From JACMOY01 sp038322575 (GTDB taxonomy: Bacteria; Actinomycetota; Actinomycetes; Actinomycetales; Angustibacteraceae), in contig JBBQGB010000061.1 in the NCBI GenBank assembly GCA_038322575.1, positions 1 through 19,052 on the forward strand: 19,052 bases of DNA. The letters are read 5' to 3'. The notes under the pieces were generated by a model that searched no databases, was not told where the DNA came from, and saw only the letters and a list, made by a program, of their open reading frames with translations. A program made the translations under genes and the position numbers. Shown one piece after another: positions 7,155-14,182 of the stretch (within the stretch, counting starts at the first letter, position 1; the number at the start of each line of letters is the position of its first letter).

Positions 7155-8387
7155 GTGAGCACCGACACCCCCGCCTCCCCCACCTCCCGCCGGCGCGTGT
7201 CGCAGCGCGTGGGCAGCATCGCCGAGTCGGCGACGCTGGCCGTCGACGCCAAGGCCAAGGCGCTCAAGGCCCAGGGCCGTCCGGTCGTCGGGTTCGGCGC
7301 GGGCGAGCCGGACTTCCCGACCCCCGCGTACGTCGTCGCGGCGGCCGTCGAGGCGTGCGCCGTCCCCGCGAACCACCGCTACACCCCCGCCGGCGGGCTG
7401 CCCGAGCTCAAGGCGGCCATCGTGGCCAAGACCGCGCGCGACAGCGGCTACCACGTGACCCCCGAGCAGGTCCTGGTGACCAACGGGGGCAAGCAGGCGG
7501 TCTACCAGGCGTTCGCGACGCTGCTCGACCCCGGCGACGAGGTGCTGCTGCCCGCGCCGTACTGGACGACGTACCCCGAGGCGATCCGGCTCGCGGGTGG
7601 GGTGCCCGTCGAGGTGTTCGCCGGTGAGGACCAGGGCTACCTGGTCACCGTCGAGCAGCTCGAGGCCGCGCGCACCGACCGCACCAAGGTGCTGCTGTTC
7701 TGCTCGCCGTCCAACCCGACCGGGGCGGTCTACCCGCCCGAGCAGGTGCGCGCCATCGGGCAGTGGGCGCTCGAGCACGGCATCTGGGTCGTCGCGGACG
7801 AGATCTACGAGCACCTGGTGTACGACGGCGCGCGCTTCGCCTCGATGCCGGTCGAGGTGCCCGAGCTGGCCGACACCTGCGTCGTGCTCAACGGGGTGGC
7901 CAAGACGTACGCGATGACCGGCTGGCGGGTGGGCTGGATGATCGGCCCGCGCGACGTGGTCAAGGCCGCCACCAACCTGCAGTCGCACGCCACGTCCAAC
8001 GTCGCCAACGTCTCGCAGCGGGCGGCGATCGCCGCCCTGACCGGTGACCTGTCGGCGGTCGAGGAGATGCGCGTGGCGTTCGACCGTCGCCGCCGGGCCA
8101 TCGTCGGCATGCTCAACGACATCGAGGGCGTCGTCTGCCCGGTGCCGACCGGCGCGTTCTACGTCTACCCCTCGGTGCGCGGGGTGCTCGGCAAGACGAT
8201 CCGCGGCCGCACGCCCACGACGTCCGCCGAGCTCGCCGAGCTGATCCTGGACGAGGTCGAGGTGGCCGTCGTCCCCGGTGAGGCGTTCGGGCCCAGCGGC
8301 TACCTGCGCCTGTCCTACGCCCTCGGCGACGCCGACCTGACCGAGGGTGTCGGCCGGATCCAGCGCCTGCTCGCCGAAGCCCGCTGA
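7155..8387 (+). CDS. pyridoxal-phosphate aminotransferase, aspartate aminotransferase type
   Basis: Fold-type I PLP enzyme that transfers an amino group between an amino acid (most likely aspartate) and 2-oxoglutarate in the cytoplasm. 410 residues, normal for class I aspartate aminotransferases of the Ib subgroup. Visible motifs are GFGAGEPDFPTP (46-57), YTPAGGLPELK, TNGGKQAVYQ, the SNPTG turn (186-190), WVVADEIYEHLVY with the PLP-contacting Asp215 and Tyr218, and the Schiff-base Lys250 in NGVAKTYAMTGWRVGW, whose arginine binds phosphate. The GTG at 7155 has GGAGG eight bases upstream. Substrate cannot be fixed from sequence alone; aspC or a broader-specificity name would be reasonable. It diverges from tRNA-Trp across about 145 bases and is followed by a strong terminator. 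Confidence 0.92.
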   Translation: MSTDTPASPTSRRRVSQRVGSIAESATLAVDAKAKALKAQGRPVVGFGAGEPDFPTPAYVVAAAVEACAVPANHRYTPAGGLPELKAAIVAKTARDSGYHVTPEQVLVTNGGKQAVYQAFATLLDPGDEVLLPAPYWTTYPEAIRLAGGVPVEVFAGEDQGYLVTVEQLEAARTDRTKVLLFCSPSNPTGAVYPPEQVRAIGQWALEHGIWVVADEIYEHLVYDGARFASMPVEVPELADTCVVLNGVAKTYAMTGWRVGWMIGPRDVVKAATNLQSHATSNVANVSQRAAIAALTGDLSAVEEMRVAFDRRRRAIVGMLNDIEGVVCPVPTGAFYVYPSVRGVLGKTIRGRTPTTSAELAELILDEVEVAVVPGEAFGPSGYLRLSYALGDADLTEGVGRIQRLLAEAR

Positions 8388-8415
8388 CCGCCGTCCGCGC
8401 GCGGCACGCGGTGAC

Positions 8416-8462
8416 CGCGGGGGCACCCCACTCCGGTCGGACCGGAGTGGGGTGCCCCCGCG
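8416..8462 (+). terminator. 22-bp perfect hairpin, strong terminator
   Basis: Positions 8416-8437 pair without mismatch with 8441-8462 around a three-base loop (CGG). It starts 29 bases after the aminotransferase stop. It has no T-tract in either direction, as often in high-GC genomes, and could work bidirectionally. It also insulates the downstream adenosine deaminase gene. Confidence 0.8.
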
Positions 8463-8526
8463 ACACCGGCGGGTTGGAGTGCAACGCCCCAGGGCGGGTG
8501 CCGTGGCTCCACGCGGCGGGGCCGCC

Positions 8527-9555
8527 ATGAGGGGACGCCGCGACCTGGCGACCTTGCCCAAGGCGCACCTGCACCTGCACTTCACCGGGTCGATGCGCCC
8601 AGCCACGCTGCTCGAGCTGGCGGCCAGGCACGGGGTGCGCCTGCCCGCGGCCCTGACCAGCGGCGCGCCCCCGCAGCTGCACGCGACCGACGAGAAGGGC
8701 TGGTTCAGGTTCCAGCGGCTGTACGACGTCGCCCGCTCGTGCGTGCGCGACGAGGCCGACGTCCGCCGTCTGGTGCACGAGGCGGCGCAGGACGACGCCG
8801 CCGAGGGCTCGCGGTGGCTGGAGATCCAGGTCGACCCGACGTCGTACGCCGTGCACCTGGGCGGGCTGACGCCGACCCTCGAGATCGTCCTGGACGCCGC
8901 GCGCGAGGCCAGCGCCGAGACGGGGGTGGGCCTGGCCGTGGTCGTCGCCGCCAGCCGGATCCGGCACCCGCTGGACGCGAGGACGCTGGCCCGCCTCGCC
9001 GCGCGGTACGCCGACGCCGGGGTCGTCGGGTTCGGCCTGAGCAACGACGAGCGCCGCGGCAGCACGGAGGAGTTCGCGCCCGCCTTCCGGATCGCGCGCG
9101 CGGCGGGCCTGGCCAGCGTCCCGCACAGCGGTGAGCTGCTCGGCCCGCAGAACGTCCGCGCGGCCCTGGACCACCTCGCCCCCGACCGGATCGGCCACGG
9201 CGTGCGCAGCGTCGAGGACCCCGCCGTGCTCGCCGAGGTGGTGCGGCGCGGGATCGTGCTCGAGGTGTGCCCAGGCAGCAACGTGTCGCTGGGGGTGTAC
9301 GCCGGGCCGGACGCCGTGCCGCTGGCCGCCCTCGTCGACGCCGGCGCCCGCATCGCCCTGGGCGCCGACGACCCGCTGCTGTTCGGCACCCGCCTGCTCG
9401 ACCAGTACGTCACCGCCCGCGAGGTGCACGGGCTCGACGACGCTGCGCTGGCCGGGCTGGCCCGCGCCTCGATCCGCGGCTCGCGCGCCCCCGACGTCCT
9501 GCAGGCCGCCCTGCTCGCGGACGTCGACGCCTGGCTGGCCGCCCCGCCGGCATGA
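8527..9555 (+). CDS. add: adenosine deaminase family protein
   Basis: Zinc-dependent amidohydrolase converting adenosine to inosine in purine salvage. 342 residues, the family norm. The metal ligands are visible: HLHLH near the start (His16 and His18 align with the HxH pair), His200 in SVPHSGE with catalytic Glu203, His224 in RIGHGVR, and Asp281-Asp282 in LGADDPLLF. CPGSNVSLGVY (248-258) corresponds to the CPxSN block. The ATG at 8527 has only a weak GGCGGGG upstream; a GTG at 8503 is in frame but adds no conserved residues. Related enzymes act on adenine or modified nucleosides, so the substrate is probable rather than certain. The next gene overlaps its stop codon. Confidence 0.88.
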   Translation: MRGRRDLATLPKAHLHLHFTGSMRPATLLELAARHGVRLPAALTSGAPPQLHATDEKGWFRFQRLYDVARSCVRDEADVRRLVHEAAQDDAAEGSRWLEIQVDPTSYAVHLGGLTPTLEIVLDAAREASAETGVGLAVVVAASRIRHPLDARTLARLAARYADAGVVGFGLSNDERRGSTEEFAPAFRIARAAGLASVPHSGELLGPQNVRAALDHLAPDRIGHGVRSVEDPAVLAEVVRRGIVLEVCPGSNVSLGVYAGPDAVPLAALVDAGARIALGADDPLLFGTRLLDQYVTAREVHGLDDAALAGLARASIRGSRAPDVLQAALLADVDAWLAAPPA

Positions 9556-10304
9556 CCACCGACAATGGCCCGATGAGCCTCGACGAGCCCGTGCTGATCG
9601 CCTGCGCCCACGGCACCCGCGAGCCGGCCGGACGCCGGGTGGTCGGCTCGCTCGTCGCGGCGCTGCGGGCGGCGCGCCCGGGGCTGGTGGTCGAGACCGC
9701 GTTCGTCGACGTCCAGCCGCCGCGGGTGGGTGACGTCGTGCGCCAGGTGACGCGGGACGGCCGGCGCGCGGTCGTCGTCCCGCTGCTGCTGTCGGGCGGG
9801 TACCACGTGCACGTCGACATCGCCGAGGCCGTGGCCCAGGCCGGGCAGGCCGCAACGGCGGCGCGGGCCCTGGGCCCGGACCACCGGCTGGCCGCCGCGC
9901 TGGTCGACCGGCTGCGCGAGGCGGGCGCGACGTCCGCGGACGCCGTGGTGCTCGCGGCCGCGGGCAGCAGCGACGCCCGGGCGGCCGCCGACGTCGAGCA
10001 GGTGCTGGCCAGGGTGCGCGCCGACTGGGGCGGGCCCGTGTCGGTCGGGTACGGCGCCAAGGCCGCGCCCGACGTCCGGACGGCGATCGCGGCCGCCCGC
10101 GCCGAGCACCCTGGACGCCGGGTCGTGGTCGCGTCGTACCTGCTGGCGCCCGGGTTCTTCCACGACCGGCTGCTCGCCTCGGGCGCCGACCTGGTCACCG
10201 CGCCGCTGGGCGCCGACCGGCGGGTGGCCGAGGTCGTGCTCGACCGCTTCGACACCGCCCGTTCCTCCGCCCACCCCGCGCCGATGTCCGACATGTCCGA
10301 CTGA
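9552..10304 (+). CDS. sirohydrochlorin chelatase-like protein (CbiX/SirB family), two domains
   Basis: Members insert Co2+ or Fe2+ into sirohydrochlorin for cobalamin or siroheme. 250 residues hold two related halves. The first has the metal-site histidine in ACAHGTREPAGRR and the PLLLSGGYHVHVDI block; the second has LAAAGSSDARAAADVEQV and SYLLAPGFFHDRL. The start is uncertain: the ATG at 9552 overlaps the add stop as ATGA, suggesting translational coupling, while an ATG at 9573 would remove seven unconserved residues. No other cobalamin or siroheme gene is in the window, so the metal cannot be inferred from context. Confidence 0.82.
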   Translation: MTTDNGPMSLDEPVLIACAHGTREPAGRRVVGSLVAALRAARPGLVVETAFVDVQPPRVGDVVRQVTRDGRRAVVVPLLLSGGYHVHVDIAEAVAQAGQAATAARALGPDHRLAAALVDRLREAGATSADAVVLAAAGSSDARAAADVEQVLARVRADWGGPVSVGYGAKAAPDVRTAIAAARAEHPGRRVVVASYLLAPGFFHDRLLASGADLVTAPLGADRRVAEVVLDRFDTARSSAHPAPMSDMSD

Positions 10305-10313
10305 GACACCGGC

Positions 10314-10347
10314 CGGGGGGAGGAAGGCGGGGCGGGGGGAGGAAGGG
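10314..10347 (+). repeat. G-rich direct repeat between convergent genes
   Basis: A 14-bp unit CGGGGGGAGGAAGG occurs at 10314-10327 and 10333-10346. The plus strand has four G-runs (6, 4, 6 and 3 Gs with spacers of 8, 1 and 5), a G-quadruplex-capable pattern. It fills the 43-base gap between the chelatase-like gene and murB, whose 3' ends face each other. Confidence 0.75.
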
Positions 10348-11367
10348 TCAGAGGGTGCAGCCGACCAGGGTGGGTTCGGGCTCGAGGGTGACACCGAAGG
10401 TCGCCTGGACGCCGTCGCGCACGTCGCGCGCGATGGCGAGGACGTCGGACGCCGTGGCCCCGCCGCGGTTGGTCACCGCCAGGGTGTGCTTGGTCGACAG
10501 CGACGCCGGGCCGGGCAGCCCGTAGCCGCGGGCGAAGCCCGAGTGCTCGATCAGCCACGCCGCGCTGGTCTTGACACCGCGCGCAGCGGGCCAGGACGGC
10601 GGGTCGCCCGGCAGCGCGGCGAACGCGGCCTCGGGCAGCACCGGGTTGGTGAAGAACGAGCCGGCGCTCCAGGTGTCGTGGTCGGCGGCGTCGAGCACCA
10701 TGCCGCGCCGGCGACGCTGGGCCAGCACCGCCTCGCGGGCGACGTCGAGCGGCACCCGGGTGCCGGCGTCCACGCCCAGGCCCCGGGCCAGCGCCTCGTA
10801 GCGCACCGGCTCGCTGAGGCTGCCGAGCCGCAGCTGGAACAGGACGTCGAGGACGACGTAGCGCGCGTCGGCCTTGAACGCGCTGGTGCGGTAGCCGAAC
10901 CGGCACTCCGCGTTGGCCACGGTGACGACCTGCTGGCCCAGCCGGTCCCACACGCGCACCGACGCGATCGTGTCGGCGACCTCCTGGCCGTACGCGCCGA
11001 CGTTCTGCACGGGCGTCGCGCCGACGCTGCCGGGGATGCCGGACAGCGCCTCGACGCCGATCCACCCCTCGGCGACCGCGCGCACGACCAGCGCGTCCCA
11101 CGACTCCCCCGCCGCGACCCGCACGTTGGCCCCGCCGCACGCGTCGGCGGACTCGACCGTGATCCCCGACGTCGCGACGCGGACGACGGTGCCGGGCACG
11201 GGCGCGTCGCCCACCAGCAGGTTGGACCCCCCGGCCACCAGCAGCAGGGGCTCGTCGGCGTCGTCGACCTCGCGGACGGCGTCGACCAGCTCGTCGGTGG
11301 TGGTCGCGGTGACCACCCGCTCGGCCGGGCCGCCGACCCGCAGGGTGGTGAGCTCTGCGAGCGTCAT
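10348..11367 (-). CDS. murB: UDP-N-acetylenolpyruvoylglucosamine reductase
   Basis: Flavoenzyme that makes UDP-N-acetylmuramic acid, the second committed step of peptidoglycan precursor synthesis, in the cytoplasm. 339 residues. The FAD domain shows TLRVGGPAERVV, LLVAGGSNLLV and SGIPGSVGATPVQNVGAYGQEV. The catalytic trio is visible as Arg160 in FGYR, Ser237 in SAGSFFTNPV, and Glu331 in EPEPTLVG. The absence of a longer loop in the substrate domain was not assessed. ATG at 11367 overlaps the MFS stop codon as ATGA, so it is translationally coupled to that gene. Confidence 0.96.
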   Translation of the reverse strand: MTLAELTTLRVGGPAERVVTATTTDELVDAVREVDDADEPLLLVAGGSNLLVGDAPVPGTVVRVATSGITVESADACGGANVRVAAGESWDALVVRAVAEGWIGVEALSGIPGSVGATPVQNVGAYGQEVADTIASVRVWDRLGQQVVTVANAECRFGYRTSAFKADARYVVLDVLFQLRLGSLSEPVRYEALARGLGVDAGTRVPLDVAREAVLAQRRRRGMVLDAADHDTWSAGSFFTNPVLPEAAFAALPGDPPSWPAARGVKTSAAWLIEHSGFARGYGLPGPASLSTKHTLAVTNRGGATASDVLAIARDVRDGVQATFGVTLEPEPTLVGCTL

Positions 11368-12545
11368 GAGCGAGACGGCTCGCGGGCGGCCCCCGCCGTC
11401 ACCAGCCCGGTCGCGAGGACGGCGATCACGACCCACAGCGCGGACAGCACGCCGATCCGGTCGGCGAGGAACCCGATCAGCGGCGGCCCGGCGAGGAACG
11501 CGGTGTAGCCGATCGAGGACACGACGCTGACCCGGGCGGCCGAGTGCTCGGGGTCGTCGGCACCTGCGCTCATGCCGACCGGGAAGCCCAGCGAGGCCCC
11601 GATCCCCCACAGCACCGCGCCCAGCGCGGCGAGCGGCACCGACCCGCCGAGGACGACGAGCAGCAGCCCGGCCACGGCGAGGACGGCGGTCGCGCGCAGC
11701 ACCGCGACCCGGCCGTGCCGGTCGAGCAGCACCGTGCCGACCATCCGGCCGACGGTCATGGCCATGACGAACACCGCGAACACCAGGACGCCGGTGGCGT
11801 GCGGCACGTCGTAGCCCTCGACGACCGCGACGGCCAGCCAGTCGTTCGCCGACCCCTCGGCGAACGCGAAGGCGAGCACCATCAGCCCGACGACGAGGGT
11901 GCGCGGCTCGCGCCACGCCAGCAACGGGTTGCGGCGCTGCGGCTGCGGCTCGCCCTCGGGGTGCGGCACCGCCGGCAGGAAGTCGCGGCAGATCAGCACC
12001 GCGACCACCACGACCACGACGGCCACACTCACCAGGTGGACCCACGTCGGGACGTCGACCGCGACCAGGCCCGCGCCCACCAGCGCCCCCAGGACGGTGC
12101 CCGCCGAGAACCCGGCGTGGAAGCGCGGCATGATCGAGCGCTCGAGCCGGCGCTCGACCTCGGCGCCCTCGACGTTCATCGCGACGTCCCAGTTGCCCGA
12201 GCCCAGCCCCATCAGGAACAGGCCGACCACCAGCACGGGGACGTCGGGCGCCAGGCCCGCGAGCGCCAGCCCGAGGCAGGTGACCACGGACGCGAGCCGG
12301 ACGGTCCAGGCGGCGCCGATCCGGGCGATGACGGTGCCGGACGACGGCAGCGCCAGCACGGCGCCGATCGCCATGGCCAGCAGCACCAGCCCCAGCCGGC
12401 CGGGCGACAGGCCCAGGTCGGCCTTGACGGCGGGGATCCGCGAGACCCAGGTGGCGAACACCAGCCCGTTCGCGCCGAAGGCGAGCGAGACCGACACCCG
12501 GGCGCGGTCGACCGGCACCACCCGGGGCGGTGCGGTGGTGCTCAC
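11364..12545 (-). CDS. major facilitator superfamily transporter, YbjJ-like
   Basis: Integral membrane carrier of 393 residues with about twelve hydrophobic segments in two halves separated by a polar stretch (FLPAVPHPEGEPQPQRRNPL, about residues 188-208). The first helix region (FGANGLVFATWVSRIPAVKADLGLS), the GNWDVAMNVEGAEVERRL loop and PRFHAGFSAGTVLGAL resemble the YbjJ/fucose-permease-like branch. Substrate unknown. The GTG at 12545 overlaps the hadB stop (GTGA), and its own stop overlaps the murB start. That tight position inside a fatty-acid/cell-wall gene block hints at a cell-envelope link, but this is inference only. Confidence 0.88.
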   Translation of the reverse strand: MSTTAPPRVVPVDRARVSVSLAFGANGLVFATWVSRIPAVKADLGLSPGRLGLVLLAMAIGAVLALPSSGTVIARIGAAWTVRLASVVTCLGLALAGLAPDVPVLVVGLFLMGLGSGNWDVAMNVEGAEVERRLERSIMPRFHAGFSAGTVLGALVGAGLVAVDVPTWVHLVSVAVVVVVVAVLICRDFLPAVPHPEGEPQPQRRNPLLAWREPRTLVVGLMVLAFAFAEGSANDWLAVAVVEGYDVPHATGVLVFAVFVMAMTVGRMVGTVLLDRHGRVAVLRATAVLAVAGLLLVVLGGSVPLAALGAVLWGIGASLGFPVGMSAGADDPEHSAARVSVVSSIGYTAFLAGPPLIGFLADRIGVLSALWVVIAVLATGLVTAGAAREPSRS

Positions 12546-12979
12546 GCCAGACGGACGACGGCGCGCGCCCGGCCGAGGACGCCGACCGGGTCGGTGCCGT
12601 CCGGGCCGGGGATCGTGGCGGTCAGGTCGACGCGCACCGTGCGGGCCGCGTCGTCCTTGACCGCGACGACGGCGGTGACGTCGATCAGCGCGCCGCCGAC
12701 GTCCGGGACGGGCACCGGCTTGGTGAACCGGACGCCGTACTCGACGACCGCGCCGGGGTCGCCGCACCAGTCGGTGACCACGCGGACCGCGGTGGCCATC
12801 GTGAACATGCCGTGGGCGATGACGTCGGGCAGGCCGACCTCGCGGGCGATGCGCTCGCTCCAGTGGATGGTGTTGAAGTCGCCGCTGGCGCCGCAGTAGC
12901 GCACGAGGTGCTCGCGGGTGACCGGGAAGCTCGCGCCGGGCAGGGCGTCACCGACGGCGACGTCGTCGAAGGAGGTCAC
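12542..12979 (-). CDS. hadB: MaoC-like (R)-specific dehydratase, HadB type
   Basis: Hot-dog fold hydratase/dehydratase subunit of 145 residues. The hydratase-2 catalytic motif is present as ASGDFNTIHWSE (31-42) with Asp34 and His39, followed by IAHGMFTMA. In mycobacteria HadB is the catalytic partner of HadA in the FAS-II 3-hydroxyacyl-ACP dehydratase; in actinobacteria without mycolic acids the same pair sits beside rpmG and murB and its substrate is less clear. The GTG at 12979 overlaps the hadA stop (GTGA). Confidence 0.9.
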   Translation of the reverse strand: MTSFDDVAVGDALPGASFPVTREHLVRYCGASGDFNTIHWSERIAREVGLPDVIAHGMFTMATAVRVVTDWCGDPGAVVEYGVRFTKPVPVPDVGGALIDVTAVVAVKDDAARTVRVDLTATIPGPDGTDPVGVLGRARAVVRLA

Positions 12980-13416
12980 GCGTCACCCCGGACGACGATG
13001 GTCGAGCTGGCCGTGCAGACCGGCTCGCCCGCCTCGGTGGCGATCTCGCTGCGGGTCGTCACCATGGCGTGGCCGCCGGTCGCGCGCACGCCGTCGACGT
13101 GCAGCACCGCGACCAGGCGGTCGCCGGCGACGATCGGGCGGTGGTGGACGAAGGTCTGCTCGCCGTGGACGACGCGGCTGTAGTCGATGCCCGCCTCGGG
13201 GTCGCGCACCAGCTGGGCGTCGCAGCGCTGCGCGATCAGCACCGCGAAGGTCGGCGGGGCGATGACGTCGGAGTACCCCAGGGCGCGCGCGGCGGCCGGG
13301 TCGGTGTGGGCCGGGTGGGCACCGGTGGCCTCGGCGAACTCGCGGATCTTCTCGCGGCCCACCTCGTACGCCGGCATCGGCGGGTAGGTGCGGCCGGCGA
13401 ACGCGGGGTTGACCAT
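12976..13416 (-). CDS. hadA: MaoC N-terminal-type dehydratase, HadA type
   Basis: Hot-dog protein of 146 residues, the non-catalytic, substrate-stabilising partner expected to pair with HadB. It matches the FAS1-like/MaoC_dehydrat_N family: VNPAFAGRTYPPMPAYEVGREKIREFAEATG, DVIAPPTFAVLI, DYSRVVHGEQTFVHHRPIVAGD, then the VTTRSEIATEAGEPVCTASSTIVVRG ending. The catalytic Asp-His of hydratase-2 is absent, as expected. ATG at 13416 with GAAGGAG upstream. It follows rpmG by 77 bases containing a hairpin and starts a chain of four overlapping genes. Confidence 0.9.
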   Translation of the reverse strand: MVNPAFAGRTYPPMPAYEVGREKIREFAEATGAHPAHTDPAAARALGYSDVIAPPTFAVLIAQRCDAQLVRDPEAGIDYSRVVHGEQTFVHHRPIVAGDRLVAVLHVDGVRATGGHAMVTTRSEIATEAGEPVCTASSTIVVRGDA

Positions 13417-13449
13417 GCGGGCTCCTTCGGGGCCGGGTCCGACACGAGA

Positions 13450-13480
13450 ACGGCCACCCCCGGTGGACGGGAGTGGCCGT
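13450..13480 (-). terminator. hairpin between rpmG and hadA
   Basis: ACGGCCAC (13450-13457) pairs with GTGGCCGT (13473-13480), extended past a bulged A by three G-C pairs. It starts 13 bases beyond the rpmG stop and ends 33 bases before hadA. No T-run. It probably reduces transcription from the ribosomal protein gene into hadAB. Confidence 0.5.
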
Positions 13481-13493
13481 GAGCGGACTGCGC

Positions 13494-13664
13494 TCAGCGG
13501 GTCTCGCGGTGCACGGTGTGCTTGCCGTCGCGGGGGCAGTACTTCTTCATCTCGAGCCGGTCGGGGTCGTTGCGCCGGTTCTTCTTGGTGATGTAATTGC
13601 GCTCCTTGCAGTCCACGCACGCCAGCGTGATCTTGGGGCGGACATCGGCGCTCTTGCTGGCCAC
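13494..13664 (-). CDS. rpmG: 50S ribosomal protein L33
   Basis: 56-residue large-subunit protein. DVRPKITLACVDCKERNYITKKNRRNDPDR is the L33 core and the C-terminus ends HTVHRETR. The GTG at 13664 is preceded by AGAGAGG; the open frame above it runs into tRNA-Met. The first zinc-type pair CVDC is present at 16-19, but the second reads CPRD, so only three of the four cysteines of the zinc-ribbon form remain. Adjacent to hadAB, as in other actinobacteria. Confidence 0.95.
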   Translation of the reverse strand: MASKSADVRPKITLACVDCKERNYITKKNRRNDPDRLEMKKYCPRDGKHTVHRETR

Positions 13665-13733
13665 GGGAATGCCTCTCTGCGAACTGACGTGTGACGGTCG
13701 GGTGGGTCCGAGGGTACGCGACCCCGAGCCGGG

Positions 13734-13806
13734 TAGCGGAGGCCGGACTCGAACCGACGACACAGCGATTATGAGCCGCTTGCTCTACCAACTGAGCTAC
13801 TCCGCC
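13734..13806 (-). tRNA. tRNA-Met (anticodon CAT, elongator type)
   Basis: 73 bases. The acceptor GGCGGAG pairs with CTCCGCT, with a G-U as the first pair; the D arm is GCTC...GAGC, the anticodon stem AGCGG/TCGCT encloses loop CTCATAA, and the T arm has TTCGAGT. It lacks the three G-C pairs under the anticodon loop and the 1-72 mismatch of initiator tRNA, so elongator is favoured. A tRNA-Ile with modified CAT is less likely but not excluded. CCA is not encoded. Confidence 0.93.
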
Positions 13807-13859
13807 GGGACGTCGTCCGGGCCCCCACGCCGGTGCCCGGACGACGACGCCGATCCTCG

Positions 13860-13932
13860 AGCCCCAATACGGAATCGAACCGTAGACCTTCTCCTTACCA
13901 TGGAGACGCTCTACCGACTGAGCTATTGGGGC
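13860..13932 (-). tRNA. tRNA-Thr (anticodon GGT)
   Basis: 73 bases. The acceptor GCCCCAA pairs with TTGGGGC, the D arm is GCTC...GAGC, the anticodon stem TCTCC/GGAGA encloses loop ATGGTAA, and the T loop is TTCGATT. CCA is not encoded. It is 53 bases upstream of tRNA-Met, so tRNA-Thr, tRNA-Met and rpmG may share a transcript. Confidence 0.94.
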
Positions 13933-13943
13933 AGCAGTCGCCG

Positions 13944-13949
13944 AGGTTA
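13944..13949 (-). promoter_or_regulatory. candidate -10 element for the tRNA-Thr/tRNA-Met unit
   Basis: TAACCT on the minus strand, 11 bases before the tRNA-Thr 5' end, preceded directly by TG. I found no good -35 at normal spacing. The left repeat of the inserted element begins only about 40 bases further upstream, so the insertion sits at the edge of this promoter region. Confidence 0.35.
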
Positions 13950-13989
13950 CACGGTGCCGGTCCCCCACGAGAAATCGGCCCGGACGCGC

Positions 13990-14017
13990 TCAGGTCAGCA
14001 GCCCGGCGACGACCCTC
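13990..14017. repeat. left 28-bp direct repeat, probable attachment site
   Basis: Identical over 28 bases to 15099-15126; the flanking base differs on each side (C versus G before, G versus A after). Read on the minus strand it encodes the VVAGLLT-stop tail of UdgX but is detached from any gene. Confidence 0.85.
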
Positions 14018-14182
14018 GACCTTGTCCGCCGGCGGTGACTGATCATCGCTCTACATCGCGCCATGGCAGGCTCAGACAGCAGCACCCGCCGGCTACACAC
14101 GTCTACAGTCGCCGCCACCCAGAAGCAAGGCACTCGTCTCACTCCAGGCCCTCGAGAACCTCCGTCAGGGTCTCTATGCGCG
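14018..14182. other. non-coding left arm of the mini-element
   Basis: 165 bases downstream of the NYN stop codon. I see no gene, no T-run terminator and no copy of the att repeat within it. A CCGCCGGCGG palindrome lies at 14027-14036, ten bases inside the left repeat, and could be a recombinase-binding or end motif; that is only a guess. Confidence 0.4.

Noticed and set aside
6987..10394. A 1,135-codon open frame on the minus strand opposite the aminotransferase, adenosine deaminase and chelatase genes
   Set aside because: It is an antisense shadow of well-supported plus-strand genes, runs through tRNA-Trp, and has low-complexity Arg/Gly/Ala composition with no domain.
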